Positions 1-9,829 of a stretch of DNA of 64,000 nucleotides are shown here, piece by piece (the stretch's first letter is position 1; every line of letters begins with the position of its first letter). Under the pieces are notes generated by a model. The model did not search any database and was not told where the DNA came from. It worked only from the letters and a program-made list of their open reading frames with translations. Source of the DNA: Kitasatospora cinereorecta (GTDB lineage Bacteria > Actinomycetota > Actinomycetes > Streptomycetales > Streptomycetaceae); NCBI RefSeq assembly GCF_024172095.1, contig NZ_JAMZDX010000004.1, forward strand, positions 806,001 through 870,000, in the 5' to 3' direction. The position numbers and the translations under genes were made by a program.

Positions 1-291
1 CGCGCTCGGACCAGCCGCCGGCGCCGATGCCGTAGCTGCGCGAGCTGCACCCATCGGCGTGCCGGGATTCGGTGCCCGTTGCTCTGTGTGCCGTACGCGC
101 CCGCCCGCTCGGTCGGGGCCCTGGCGTTCTGCGCCTTCCGCCTCCCGCTGCCATCAGCGCTCAGGGTGACCACTCGGCCGACCGAGCTGACGAGGAGTCA
201 CATCATTTTGCCCGCAGGAATTTCCGCCTGCGCACGACGCCCGGCTCGCGGTACGGTCGGGGTCACGGTTGTCGACGAGGGGGGATCGCGC
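1..291. other. left edge, no gene supported
   Basis: I see no reading frame here with a credible start and ribosome binding site. The stretch just before 292 contains a TACGGT hexamer at about 252-257 that could be the -10 of the promoter for the first gene. Confidence 0.4.
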
Positions 292-768
292 ATGCTGTCC
301 GAGGCGCTGACCGCGCTGGCCATGTCCGGTGGGACGGCGGTGATGACGGCGGCCGGGACCCAGGCCTGGGAGGGGTTCCGAGGCCGGGTGGCCGCCTGGT
401 TCGGGCGAGGGAACTCCCAGCGTGAGAGTGCCGAGCTGGAGCGGCTGAGCCGCACTGCCACCGAGCTTGCGGCGGCCGAGGGCGGGCAGCTGGAGCGGCT
501 CCGGATCCGCCAGGAGGCCTCCTGGCAGGCCCGGTTCGAGGCGTTCCTGGAGGACCTGCCGGAGGACGAGCGCGAGCGCGCCGGCGAGGCGCTGCGCGAG
601 CTGCTGGCCGAGAGCGCGACCCAGGCCCGGGTGTCGGCCGGGGACGGCGGGATGGCGGTCGGCGGAAACGTGCACATCAGCGCCCAGGAAGGCTCGGTCG
701 CCGCCGGTGTGATCCACGGGGGCGTGCAGATCGGCCACCCTCAGGCGCCGGATCCGTCCAAGGGCTGA
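292..768 (+). CDS. small coiled-coil protein with glycine-rich beta tail, STAND-associated
   Basis: Hypothetical protein of 158 aa. The frame is open from 79, but the ATG at 292 has a strong GAGGGGGGA ribosome site 7-8 bases upstream. A short hydrophobic, glycine/alanine-rich N-terminus (MLSEALTALAMSGG) is followed by a long charged helix rich in Glu, Arg and Leu (about residues 45-115, likely coiled coil). The tail (about 120-150) alternates Gly, Val and small polar residues (GGMAVGGNVHISAQEG). A similar Gly/Val tract occurs in the N-terminus of the giant STAND protein at 3010-8190. It lies 56 bases before the STAND gene at 825 and is probably cotranscribed with it. Function unknown; an accessory or sensor role for the NTPase is inference from position. 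Confidence 0.72.
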   Translation: MLSEALTALAMSGGTAVMTAAGTQAWEGFRGRVAAWFGRGNSQRESAELERLSRTATELAAAEGGQLERLRIRQEASWQARFEAFLEDLPEDERERAGEALRELLAESATQARVSAGDGGMAVGGNVHISAQEGSVAAGVIHGGVQIGHPQAPDPSKG

Positions 769-824
769 ACGGACCGGCCGAGCCAAGCCCGTCACAAACC
801 TCGCCACCGCCGCCGCTCACAGGG

Positions 825-2969
825 GTGCGGGCGAGCAACCACAGCTTCGCCGTCGGCCACGCCGACCAGGTGGCCTATTACGCCGGCCGGCATGCCCCGG
901 CCACCTGGCCGCACCAGGTCGGGGCGGTCCCGAACACCGCACACTGCTTCCAGCACCGGGCCGTTCTCGATACTCCCGACATTCCTGCGCGCTGCCGGAT
1001 CCTGGTCGGCACCGCCGGCGCCGGCAAGACCCAGCTGGCCGCGAGCGAGGCCCGCACCGCCTGGCAGGCCGGGCAACTCGACCTGCTGGTCTGGATCACC
1101 GCCGACAGCCGCGCAGCGATCCTGACCGCCTACGCCCGGGCCATCACCGAGATCACCGGTCGTGACCTGGCCGATCCGGAGCAGGGCGCGCGGGAGTTCC
1201 TCGCCTGGCTCCGGCCGGGCGGGGCCGGGGAGACGGTTCGCCGGCTGATCGTCCTGGACGGCCTGGTCGACCCCGACGATCTGCGCGGACTCTGGCCGCC
1301 GGACCACCCCGTGGGGCGGACCCTGGTCACCACCTGGCGCCGGGACGCGGCTCGCGAGGGGCTTGGCCGACAGGTGGTCACCGTGCCGTCGTTCAGCTCC
1401 GCCGAGGCCTTCGGCTACCTCACAGCGGTGCTCGCCGCCTCCGGCCGAGTCGAGGCGCCCGAGCAACTGGAGGCGTTCGCCCGCGAGCTGGGACACCTGC
1501 CGCTCGCGCTCGCGCAGGCGGCCGCCTGCCTGGCCAGTACCGGTCTGAGCTGCGCCGACTACCTCCGCCTGCTCGGCGACGACAGTCGGCGGCTGACCGA
1601 CCTCGTGCCGGACCCGGGCGGGCTGCCGGACGAGCAGAGCCTGCCGCTGCCATACGCCTGGGACCTCGCGCTGGAGCGCGCCGACGCCATGGAGCCGGTC
1701 GGGACGGCGCGGATGCTGCTGGAACTGACGGCGCCGTTGGCTTCCGACGGCATTCCGGCTGCGATGCTGATCGCTGCGGTCAGGTCCCTCGACTGGCAGC
1801 GGACCGACCGACCGGCAGAGGATGCGGAGCCGGACAAGCGCGCCGACGAGACGCTCGCGCTGCTGCACCGGTGGAGCCTGCTCGACTACGATCCGGCGGA
1901 CCAGGACCGGTCGGTGCGGGTCCATCCGGTGGTGCAGCGAGCCATCCGCGAGGGCGTGTCCGCGAGCCGGGCCGCAGAGCTGGCCGACCTGGCCGCCAAC
2001 CTGCTCTTCGTCGCGTCCCGGAAGTCGGCGGACGAGGCGAACTTGATGACGTTCTTCCTGGTTCACCCGCGGGATCAGGCGCCGCACCTGCGTTCGCGCA
2101 CCCTCGATTTCCCTCCGAACGTGCTGCGCTCCAACGTCGAGGCGCTGACCCGCAATGCCCCGGCCATGATGCTGGGCTCCGGCGACCCCGGACTCCGGCA
2201 CGGGTGGAGCACCGGCCATCAGCTGCACGACCTCGTGCTCCGGGTGGGCGACACGCTGGCGGACGACGGCCGGCCACAGGCCGCACTGGACTACTTCGAG
2301 ACGCTGCTGCCGACGACGGCCGACCGGCTGGGAGCACGGCACGAGTCCGTGACGAAGCTGCGCGGCCGGATCGCCCGGCTGCGGGCCGAATCGGGTGACC
2401 CGGCCTCCGCGATCGCCGAGTACCGCTGCGTGATCGACGAGCACCTGGCGCTGCTGGGACCGGAGTACGGGCTGTACCCTTCCGAGCGGGTCCGTCTGGT
2501 CAAGGAGGTCAGCGAGCTGCGCTACCGCCTGGCCTACTGGCTCGAACAGGCCGGCGACCTGCCGGGCGTCGCACGCGTCTATCGCGATCTGCTCGCCGAT
2601 GACGGCTACATCGCGGCCGTCGACGGACGGACGGGCCCGCCCGATTCCGAGCTGCGCCGCAAAGCCGCCGAGTGGCAGGGGAGGGCGGGAGACCCGGCCG
2701 GGGCAGTGGCGATTTATCGCCAGCTCGTCAACGAGCAGTTCCGCCCGTATGGGCGGCAGGACCCGGGCACCTTCGACACCCGTTTCCGCTTCGGCCACTG
2801 GCTGGGCGAGTCGGGCGACGCACGAGGCGCCGTGACCGTTCTGACCGATCTGTTGAACGAGCAACTGCGTGTCCTCCGCCCGGACCATCCCGACGTTGCC
2901 ACCACCCGGCAGGCACTCACGTACTGGCAGGGACAATCCCGAGGCAGGAGGTGGCGACGAGGGAGGTAG
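825..2969 (+). CDS. NB-ARC/TPR protein (STAND NTPase)
   Basis: 714-aa STAND-type NTPase. Walker A is GTAGAGKTQ at residues 62-70. A Walker B-like strand (LIVLDGLVD) lies near residue 145, an RNBS-B-like TLVTTWRRD near 170, and a GHLPLALAQ (GLPL-type) motif near 228, the standard NB-ARC order. A winged-helix-like segment follows, then tetratricopeptide-like helical repeats from about residue 470 (GDPASAIAEY, GDPAGAVAIY, GDARGAVTVL). These proteins act as ligand-gated switches that oligomerise on nucleotide exchange; no effector domain is fused here. The GTG at 825 is the first start in frame, but the frame stays open for 20 codons upstream without a usual start codon. It converges with the 1726-aa paralogue, 40 bases between stops. 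Confidence 0.85.
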   Translation: MRASNHSFAVGHADQVAYYAGRHAPATWPHQVGAVPNTAHCFQHRAVLDTPDIPARCRILVGTAGAGKTQLAASEARTAWQAGQLDLLVWITADSRAAILTAYARAITEITGRDLADPEQGAREFLAWLRPGGAGETVRRLIVLDGLVDPDDLRGLWPPDHPVGRTLVTTWRRDAAREGLGRQVVTVPSFSSAEAFGYLTAVLAASGRVEAPEQLEAFARELGHLPLALAQAAACLASTGLSCADYLRLLGDDSRRLTDLVPDPGGLPDEQSLPLPYAWDLALERADAMEPVGTARMLLELTAPLASDGIPAAMLIAAVRSLDWQRTDRPAEDAEPDKRADETLALLHRWSLLDYDPADQDRSVRVHPVVQRAIREGVSASRAAELADLAANLLFVASRKSADEANLMTFFLVHPRDQAPHLRSRTLDFPPNVLRSNVEALTRNAPAMMLGSGDPGLRHGWSTGHQLHDLVLRVGDTLADDGRPQAALDYFETLLPTTADRLGARHESVTKLRGRIARLRAESGDPASAIAEYRCVIDEHLALLGPEYGLYPSERVRLVKEVSELRYRLAYWLEQAGDLPGVARVYRDLLADDGYIAAVDGRTGPPDSELRRKAAEWQGRAGDPAGAVAIYRQLVNEQFRPYGRQDPGTFDTRFRFGHWLGESGDARGAVTVLTDLLNEQLRVLRPDHPDVATTRQALTYWQGQSRGRRWRRGR

Positions 2970-3009
2970 CCCTTGGCCGGCACCAGCGGCCGCCGGCAGC
3001 ACGGCCGAA

Positions 3010-6000
3010 TCACCGGTATGGGGTCTGGGTCGGCTCCGGCGGCTCCCACCCGAGCGCCTGCAGGTACTCCGGGTGCCGCTCCCCGAGGGCCCCGGCCAGC
3101 GCCGCGCGCGCCTCGGCGACCCCCGATCCGGCAGCGACGGCGGCGAGGTGACGGAGCGTCAAGGTATCGGGGTGGTGCGGTCCGATGGTCTCCGGCGCGA
3201 CGGCGAGCGCGGGCCCGGCGACCTCGGCCACCTGCTCGGGCCGCCCGCTCGCGAGGGCGACCCGGGCCAGCACGGTGGCTGCCTGGACAGCCCTCGGATG
3301 CCCCGGACTGCCCGCCGCCACGCCGGCGTCCCGGACAGCTCCGGCGAGTTCGGCCGCCTCGCCGGGATGTCCGTCGCCGAGCAGGGCGGCGGCGAGGCCG
3401 ACGGTGACGGCCTCGGCGTCGGGGTGGGCGGCGCCATGGACGACGAGCGCGTCCTCGTGGGCACGCCGCAGGTGCCGGACGGCGTCGGCGAACCGGCCGG
3501 CCCGGCGGCAACTGGCGCCGAGGTTGCCACGGGCCCAGATGGTGGTGGGGTGGTGCGGCCCGCCGAGGCGTTCCAGCCGCGCCAGGACGTCCTCCTCCAC
3601 CGGGATGGCCGATTCCGCCAGGCCCGCCCGCGAGCGCATGCCGGCGAGGTTCCCGGTGAGCATCAGCACCCGGGGATCGTTGGGTCCCAGCGCCGCGGCC
3701 CGTGCCGCCTGGACCGGCGCCAACAAGGCTGCGGCGTCGGCGAACCGGCCGGCCCGGTAGGTCGCCACGGCGAGTTCGGCGCGGGCGGCCTGGCTTTCGG
3801 GATGGTCGGGCCCCCACACCCGCTCGCGGATCTCCAGCAGTTCCTGTTGGAGGGCGAGCGCCTCGACGGTCCGGCCGAGCCGTCCGAGCATCGACGCGAC
3901 GTTGGTGCGGGCGGTCAGGGTGCCCCGGGCCTCCGCTCCGAGCCGCTCCACGCGTTCGGCCGCGACCTGCCGCATCAGCGTCAGGGCCTCCTCGTCACGC
4001 CCGGCCTCGCCGAGGGTCAGGGCGAGGAAGAGCCGGAGGTCGGATCGCGGCGCCGCGTCCGCGACAGCCGCATCGGCCCGGGCCACCACGTCCTCGAGTT
4101 CGACCACCGCCTCGGCGTGCCGCCCGGCCGAGCTGAGTTCACGGGCGCGCGCGGAGCGGCTCGTCAGCGCGGACAGGTGGTTCGCGCCGAGCAGCTCGAC
4201 AGCGAAGTCGGCATTGCTGCGGTGCAGTTCGGCCGCAGTCGCGTTGTCACCGAGGGCGGACAGGGTGTGCGCGAGGTTGTTGCGGATCATTCTGGTGTCC
4301 GGGTGCCCGGGGCCGAGCGCCGCCTCGCGCATCCGCAGCACGTGCCGCTCCAAGTCGATCGACTCGTCCACCAGGTCCGCGTCCCAGAGGTGGTTCGCGA
4401 GGCCGACCTCGGCATTGAGGGTGGCGGGATGCTCCGGTCCGAGCAGTTCGCGCCGCACGTCGACGACCTCGCGGCCGAGGGCGAGGGCCTCCTCGAACTC
4501 GCCCGCGGCGCGCAGTGCCGCCGCCAGGTTGGCCTGGGCGACGAGCGCGTCGGGGCTCCGCGGCCCGCCCAGCTGCTGGTAGCGGGCCAGCACCTCGCGG
4601 CCGTTCCCGATCGCCTCGGCGGTCCGGCCGAGCTCGGCCGACACGACCGTCAGGTTGTTGCGCGCGTTGAGCGTGGCGGGCGACAGCGGACCGTGGACCC
4701 GCTCGTGGGCCTCCGCGACCGCCGCGGTGACCGCGGCCGCCTGCTCGACGAGCCCGACCTGGTAGAGCGCCGCCCCGAGGTTGACGGCGGCCGTCAGGCT
4801 CTCCGGGTGGTCCTCCCCATAGCGCTCCACGGCCCCCAGCAGTGTGGTGCGGGCGAGTTCGACCGCCCGCTCCGGCTCGCCCGCGTCGACCAGCATGTTG
4901 CCCAGGTCGCTGCGTGCGATCAGCGTGGTGCGGTGGTCGGGGCCGAACGCCGACTCGGCGGCCGCGAGCGACTCCTCCTGCACCGCGACCGCCTCGGCCG
5001 CCCGGCCGGCCGCCTTCAGCGCACGGGCCAGCCCGGTGCGCAGCAGCGACATTGCGGGGTCGCCCGGCGCCGCCTGCTCCACCAGCGCCCGGGCCGATGC
5101 CACGGCCTCCTCGTGCCGACCGAGGTCGGACAGGCACGCCGCCAGGTTCGACCGGGCGGTCACGGAGGTCGGATGGCCCGCACCGAGGGTCTCGGCGGCG
5201 TCGGCCGCGACCCCGCGGAGCTCTTCCACCGCCTCGGCGACGTGTCCGCCGGCCTGGACGGCGTGGGCCGCGTTGAGGCGACTGAGCAAGGTGCCGGGAT
5301 GGGCGAAGCCCAGCGTCCGGGCCTGGATCTCCACCACGGCGCGGTTCTCGTCGAGGCCGTCCTGCACCCGCCCGACGCTCGCCCAGGCGACGGCCAGGGA
5401 CTGACGTGCCGTCATGGTGTGCGGATGCGCGGGGCCGAGCTGCTCCGCCCGCAGGCGGACGACCTCGGCCAGTTCGACCGCGGCTTCCGCGTCCCGGCCC
5501 TGGCCCGAGGCGATCTGCGCCAGATTGTGCCGGATGGTGAGGGAGTCCGGGTGCGTGGCACCCCGCTCCGCCACGTACACCTCGTACACCTCGCGCAGGA
5601 TCTCCTCCGCCTCGGCCGAGCGGCCCACGAGGTTTCTGGCGGCGGCGAGTTCGGCCCGGGAGACCTGAGTGTCCAGGTGGCGCGGACCGAGGACGCGGGC
5701 CCGCAGCTCCGCGGTCCGCTCCAGGACCGGAAGGGCCTCGGCATGCCGACCGGCGGCGGTCAGGGCACCCGCCAGGACGGCTGCGCAGTGCAGCGCGATC
5801 GGGTGCTCCGCACCGAGGCCGACGGTGGCGGACGCCGCCAGCTCGGTCGCCGCGGTCACGGCCTCGGCCGGGCGTCCGAGTGCGACCAGGGCCGACGCGG
5901 CGACCATCCCGGCCGTGTGCACCACGTCGCTGCGGTCTCCGAGGGCGGCGGCCAACGCGGCGGCCGACGCCGCCCCCTGTTCCAGGGCCTCGGCCGACCG

Positions 6001-8190
6001 GCCGGCCCGCAGCGCGGCGAGGGCGACCGCGAGCCGCGCCGCCGAGGTCTCCGGATGGTCCGGGCCGTACAACTGGGTCCGCCGCTTCAGCAGGCCGACA
6101 GCCGCCTGGTGGGCGGCCCGGGCGTCGCCGGTGCGCAGGAAGCCGGTGATCAGCGCCGCTCCCTCCAGGTGGAGTTCGTCGCGCCGGGTGAGGAGACCCG
6201 AGAGGCTCAACCGGTCCAGGATCGCCTGCTCGTGCTCGGCCGCCGCCGTCAGCCGCCCGCACGCGCGTTCCGCATCGGCGGCGGCCATCCGGGCTGCCAG
6301 GGCCACCTCGTGGTCCGCACCCAGGGCGGAGGCGGTGTCCGCGACCAGGCCGCCCGCCAGCGCCGCGGCCTGCTCGTAGCGGCCCGCCGCGGTGTGGGCC
6401 TGGGCCAGCACCAGCCGGGCGGACAGGTACGACTCGGAGTCCGGACCCGAAATGCGCAGCGCCCGCGCGACGGCGTCCTCCGCGCAGAGCAACGCGGCCC
6501 GGTGGTCACCGGCCACGACCCGGCTCCCGGCCCGGCCGGTGAGGGCCGCCACGGTCTCCGGATCGTCCGGTCCCAGCAGCCGCTCGGCAGTCTCGGCGTG
6601 CCGCTCCCACAGGTCCGCCGCGTCGCGGAACAGTCCGGCGGAGCCGGTGCTGCGGGCGTGGCGGGTGAGCAGCCGGGGGCCGTCGGGGGCGTCGTACAGC
6701 CGGTCGCCGAGGTGGCGATGCAGGGCGCGCGTGTTGGCTCGCAGGACCTCCTCCAACTCGGCGTCGGCGTAGTCGGATTCGGGCCACAGGCCGAGCAGCG
6801 CGGTGGTCGCGCAGGCGGTCTGGGCGGCGAGCTCGGCGGGGAGCGTGAGGTCGCGGGCGGCGCGCGCGGTGAGCGCGTGCAGTTGGACGGCCCGGTGCCC
6901 GGCGCGCCGGTCGTGGGTGATCAGCCCGTACTCGTGCAGCGCCCGCAGCGCCGCGTCACCGAGGCGGTGCCGACGGGACGCGCGAGGCTCGACGACCCCG
7001 TGACGGATCAGCAGTTCCCCCACCTCCGACGCCTGCCACAGGCGATCGGGGTGCCCGGCCGGGTCGTAGCAGGCGGCGAGCCGCAGGGCCGGGTCTGCGG
7101 CGCCCTCAGGGTGGTGGCGGTTCGCCGCCTCCAGGGAGAGCCGGAGGGCGGCGGTGACACCGGGTCGGTCGGGCACCGGACTGGGGAGCACCTCGTCCAG
7201 ACGCTCGGCGTACTCCCGCAGCTCGTCCAGGTACTCCTCGGCGGTCAGTTGGTCACGGGCCATCAGCGCCGAGGCGTAGCCCAGGGCCAGCGGAAGGTGC
7301 CCGAGTTCGTCGGCGAGCGCCGCCAGGTGGGCGGTGTGCTCGTCGTCGGCCAGGTACGCCGTCCGCTCTCGGGCGCGCAGGCGCCCGCGCAGGAAGGCGA
7401 GCGACTCTCCGGCCTCGAAGGTGCCGAGTTCCGTCACCGCGCCGAACACCCCGTCGGCATCGGCGGCGCGACGCCTCGAGGTGGCGACGACGTGCCGGTC
7501 CGCGGCGGCGCTGTGCGGCACCCGGTCGGCGTGGGCGGCCGGGTCGGCGAGGTCGTCGAGGACGACCAGGGCGGACGGGCCGGGCGTGCGGAACCACTCC
7601 AGGAAGGCGTCGGCCTGCCGGTCGCGATCATCGTCCTTCGGGTCGCACAGCTGCAGCTTCCGCGCGGCGTTCGCGTACGCGGTGGTGAGCGAGGCCCCGT
7701 CCGTCGCGTCCGCCCAGAGCACGAACCGACTGGCACCGCTGTCCAGCGCCCGCTGCGCGTACGCCGCGACCAACTGCGATTTGCCGACCCCGCCGGGGCC
7801 GCTGAGCAGCACGGTGCGGTGCGCCGTCAGCGCCTCCGCGAGTTCCCGCGCGGCGGCGGTGCGCGGCTGCGCGGCCGCGTCCGGAGCGGGGACCATGCCG
7901 ACGGTGAGCGGCCAGGAGACGGGCGGGAGCGGCGCGGCCTGCACGGTGAGGTTCTGGACCGAGCCGACGGCGATGCCGCCGATGGCGGTGACCACGGTCG
8001 CCCCGTCGCCCCGCGGACCGTCGGCCACGGACAGCGGCCCGGCAGCCGCCGGAGCGGCGACCGCCGTCACCTCGTCCACGTGCAGCGCGGCGACCGAGCC
8101 GTCCGACGCCGTGACCGTGACGTCGCCGGTGACGACCACCCTCGCGCCCGGCCGGAGCTCCCCCGCCGGTTCCTCACCCTCGCCCGTCAT
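3010..8190 (-). CDS. giant NB-ARC/TPR (STAND) protein, about 28 TPR units
   Basis: 1726-aa STAND NTPase. The ATG at 8190 follows a GAGGGGG ribosome site. Residues 1-90 form a Gly/Val/Thr-rich beta-prone segment (VVVTGDVTVTASDGS). NB-ARC follows, with Walker A GPGGVGKSQ at 131-139 and Walker B ALVVLDDL at 207-214, then HVVATSRRR and GHLPLALGYA motifs. From about residue 520 to the end there are roughly 28 kinesin-light-chain-like TPR units of about 42 aa, each with an LGxxHPxTLxARxNLA-type signature and a GRxxEAV helix; a few units are degenerate. The length suggests a large recognition solenoid. FxsT of the FxSxx peptide system has comparable architecture, but no radical SAM or peptide gene is nearby. 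Convergent with the STAND gene at 825-2969. Function unknown; defence or signalling is inference. Confidence 0.87.
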   Translation of the reverse strand: MTGEGEEPAGELRPGARVVVTGDVTVTASDGSVAALHVDEVTAVAAPAAAGPLSVADGPRGDGATVVTAIGGIAVGSVQNLTVQAAPLPPVSWPLTVGMVPAPDAAAQPRTAAARELAEALTAHRTVLLSGPGGVGKSQLVAAYAQRALDSGASRFVLWADATDGASLTTAYANAARKLQLCDPKDDDRDRQADAFLEWFRTPGPSALVVLDDLADPAAHADRVPHSAAADRHVVATSRRRAADADGVFGAVTELGTFEAGESLAFLRGRLRARERTAYLADDEHTAHLAALADELGHLPLALGYASALMARDQLTAEEYLDELREYAERLDEVLPSPVPDRPGVTAALRLSLEAANRHHPEGAADPALRLAACYDPAGHPDRLWQASEVGELLIRHGVVEPRASRRHRLGDAALRALHEYGLITHDRRAGHRAVQLHALTARAARDLTLPAELAAQTACATTALLGLWPESDYADAELEEVLRANTRALHRHLGDRLYDAPDGPRLLTRHARSTGSAGLFRDAADLWERHAETAERLLGPDDPETVAALTGRAGSRVVAGDHRAALLCAEDAVARALRISGPDSESYLSARLVLAQAHTAAGRYEQAAALAGGLVADTASALGADHEVALAARMAAADAERACGRLTAAAEHEQAILDRLSLSGLLTRRDELHLEGAALITGFLRTGDARAAHQAAVGLLKRRTQLYGPDHPETSAARLAVALAALRAGRSAEALEQGAASAAALAAALGDRSDVVHTAGMVAASALVALGRPAEAVTAATELAASATVGLGAEHPIALHCAAVLAGALTAAGRHAEALPVLERTAELRARVLGPRHLDTQVSRAELAAARNLVGRSAEAEEILREVYEVYVAERGATHPDSLTIRHNLAQIASGQGRDAEAAVELAEVVRLRAEQLGPAHPHTMTARQSLAVAWASVGRVQDGLDENRAVVEIQARTLGFAHPGTLLSRLNAAHAVQAGGHVAEAVEELRGVAADAAETLGAGHPTSVTARSNLAACLSDLGRHEEAVASARALVEQAAPGDPAMSLLRTGLARALKAAGRAAEAVAVQEESLAAAESAFGPDHRTTLIARSDLGNMLVDAGEPERAVELARTTLLGAVERYGEDHPESLTAAVNLGAALYQVGLVEQAAAVTAAVAEAHERVHGPLSPATLNARNNLTVVSAELGRTAEAIGNGREVLARYQQLGGPRSPDALVAQANLAAALRAAGEFEEALALGREVVDVRRELLGPEHPATLNAEVGLANHLWDADLVDESIDLERHVLRMREAALGPGHPDTRMIRNNLAHTLSALGDNATAAELHRSNADFAVELLGANHLSALTSRSARARELSSAGRHAEAVVELEDVVARADAAVADAAPRSDLRLFLALTLGEAGRDEEALTLMRQVAAERVERLGAEARGTLTARTNVASMLGRLGRTVEALALQQELLEIRERVWGPDHPESQAARAELAVATYRAGRFADAAALLAPVQAARAAALGPNDPRVLMLTGNLAGMRSRAGLAESAIPVEEDVLARLERLGGPHHPTTIWARGNLGASCRRAGRFADAVRHLRRAHEDALVVHGAAHPDAEAVTVGLAAALLGDGHPGEAAELAGAVRDAGVAAGSPGHPRAVQAATVLARVALASGRPEQVAEVAGPALAVAPETIGPHHPDTLTLRHLAAVAAGSGVAEARAALAGALGERHPEYLQALGWEPPEPTQTPYR

Positions 8191-8519
8191 CGGCCCCCCT
8201 CACAGCGATGTGACCATGCGTCAGACCCTAGACGAGTAGGTCCGAAGTCAGGGTGTCTTTGGTCGTTCGGCTCCGGACATGAAGGGAGACCACTTGCCCC
8301 GAACGCGCTGGTTGGGTCGCCCACCGCGGCTGACGGACTCCGAGCCGGTGTACCTGCCAAGGGCCATCCGTACACTCCGCGAGGCCGACCGGAGCCGTAT
8401 GAACACGGCTACCTCGCCGCATTCACGCCGCCGGCCGAACCAACGAGATGCCGGCCTGCGGGGTGGCCGCCACTGTCCGTGAGATGCAGTCTGCCCGGGC
8501 ACCGGCGCGGGGCCGCGGG
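8191..8519. other. intergenic region, no gene supported
   Basis: Between the start of the giant STAND gene and the stop of the ligase. It must hold the STAND promoter, but I cannot pick a convincing -10/-35 pair. A 67-codon plus-strand frame at 8279-8482 lacks a clear ribosome site and protein character. Confidence 0.4.
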
Positions 8520-9608
8520 TCAGGTGCCCACGGTCTGGTCGGCGATCATCCGGACCAGGGCGGTGCGCCCGTGGCGGCGCAGCGTGCGGCGCTGGCGCAT
8601 GGCGCCGTTGCCGTGGTGGTGGAGGCGGTCGAGGAGGGTGGCGAGGCGGTCGCGTTCGCCGTTGGCGCGCAGTTCGGCGTCGACGTGGGTGAGCAGGCCG
8701 GCGGCGACCTCACGGGACGGGGCGAGGCGGCCGGTGCGGGGGTCGTGGAGAAGGCCGGAGGCGCCGTTGCGGGCGGCGTGCCAGGAGGCGGCCCGCAAGT
8801 ATTCGGGCGGGTAGCCGCGCAGCGGTTCGCCGCCGTCGAGGGTGCGGGCGGCGAGGGCCCGGATCAGGCCGGTGAGCAGGACGGCCTCGTCGACCTGGAG
8901 CTGGACGTCCATGGCGCGGACCTCGACGGTGGGGAAGCGCTCGGAGAGGCGGGCGTGCCAGTAGAGCTGGCCGCGGTCGCCGATGAAGCCGGTGTCGACG
9001 AGGTCCTGGATGCGCTGGTCGTAGTCCTTGGCGCCGTCGAACTCGGGCGGGAGCCCGATCACGGGCAGCCCCTGGAAGACCAGGGTGCGCCAGCTGGCGA
9101 AGCCGGAGTCGCGGCCGCGCCACATCGGGGAGTTGGCGCCGAGGCCGGTGAGAACGGGCAGCCAGGGCCGCAGGGCGTTGAGGACCCGGACGCCGGCCTC
9201 CCGGTCGGGTACGCCGACGTGCACGTGCATGCCGTTGATCAGCAGTTCGTCGGCGACGCCGGGGGCGGAGCGGCGCAGCTTGCGGTAGCGGGGTTTGGTC
9301 GTGATGGGGACGGTCAGCCGGTCGGTGAAGGGCGCGGAGCCGGTGGCGGCGAGTCGGCAGCCGCTCGCCTCGGCGGCTTCGGCGAGGGCGTGCCGCATCC
9401 GCAGCAGGTGACCGCCGACCTCGTCGAGGCTCTCGCAGACGGGGGTGGCGACTTCCAGCTGGGCCTGCATGAGTTCGCGCTGCACCTCGCCCTCGGTGAG
9501 CGCGGCCTGGGCGTCGGCGAGGGCGTGCACCTTGCCGGCCCGGGCGGCCGGCACTCCGGTCACCGGGGCGAGGAGCAGGTACTCCTCCTCCACGCCGATC
9601 GTGAGCAC
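8520..9608 (-). CDS. YbdK-family carboxylate-amine ligase (glutamate-cysteine ligase type 2), copy 1
   Basis: 362 aa, full length for the family. YbdK proteins are ATP-dependent glutamate-cysteine ligase-like enzymes of the glutamine synthetase fold. The family signature starts at once (TIGVEEEYLLL). Further conserved segments are LEVATPVCESLDEVGGHLL, ATGSAPFTDR, GMHVHVGVPDREAGVRVL, VEVRAMDVQL and a basic C-terminus. Since actinomycetes use mycothiol rather than glutathione, the real amine substrate is uncertain. The GTG at 9608 is only 9 bases from a GGGTAC -10 element, so the mRNA is probably leaderless. A second copy, also with a predicted leaderless GTG, lies at 35453-36550. Confidence 0.9.
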   Translation of the reverse strand: MLTIGVEEEYLLLAPVTGVPAARAGKVHALADAQAALTEGEVQRELMQAQLEVATPVCESLDEVGGHLLRMRHALAEAAEASGCRLAATGSAPFTDRLTVPITTKPRYRKLRRSAPGVADELLINGMHVHVGVPDREAGVRVLNALRPWLPVLTGLGANSPMWRGRDSGFASWRTLVFQGLPVIGLPPEFDGAKDYDQRIQDLVDTGFIGDRGQLYWHARLSERFPTVEVRAMDVQLQVDEAVLLTGLIRALAARTLDGGEPLRGYPPEYLRAASWHAARNGASGLLHDPRTGRLAPSREVAAGLLTHVDAELRANGERDRLATLLDRLHHHGNGAMRQRRTLRRHGRTALVRMIADQTVGT

Positions 9609-9617
9609 ATCTTCCCC

Positions 9618-9643
9618 GTACCCGCCGGGCCGCCCGGGTATCC
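9618..9643 (-). promoter_or_regulatory. SigB/SigF-type promoter of the first YbdK gene
   Basis: On the minus strand GGATAC (9643-9638), 14 bases, GGGTAC (9623-9618), with 9 bases to the GTG start. It matches GNNT-N14-16-GGGTAC/T. Predicts a leaderless transcript. Confidence 0.55.
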
Positions 9644-9788
9644 GCGGATTCGGACCATTCGGGAAAAGCTGCTGCGGGCGTCGCGGCGGGTACGCGCGGG
9701 TTTCACCGGCGGTGGGGCGGTCAGCCGCCCGGTAGGACCGTGACCCTTCCGCTGCACAGGTGGGAGTCCGCCCCGGGCCGGAGCGCCC

Positions 9789-9794
9789 GGGTAG
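9789..9794 (+). promoter_or_regulatory. possible SigB/SigF-type -10 (GGGTAG) before the LLM gene
   Basis: GGGTAGCCGCG occurs 35 bases before the LLM start and resembles the -10 half of the other sites. No GNNT lies at the proper distance, so the -35 half is unsupported. Confidence 0.3.
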
Positions 9795-9829
9795 CCGCGC
9801 CGCGGGGCCGACCGAAGGAGATGAGATCC

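Noticed and set aside
8279..8482. 67-aa plus-strand frame in the gap before the YbdK gene
   Set aside because: No ribosome site, basic low-complexity composition, no promoter.
2869..8814. 1981-codon plus-strand open frame opposite the giant STAND gene
   Set aside because: It has low-complexity Gly/Arg/Gln composition, no ribosome site and no family signature. Antisense frames of highly biased GC-rich genes are often open for kilobases. The minus-strand protein has clear NB-ARC and TPR motifs.
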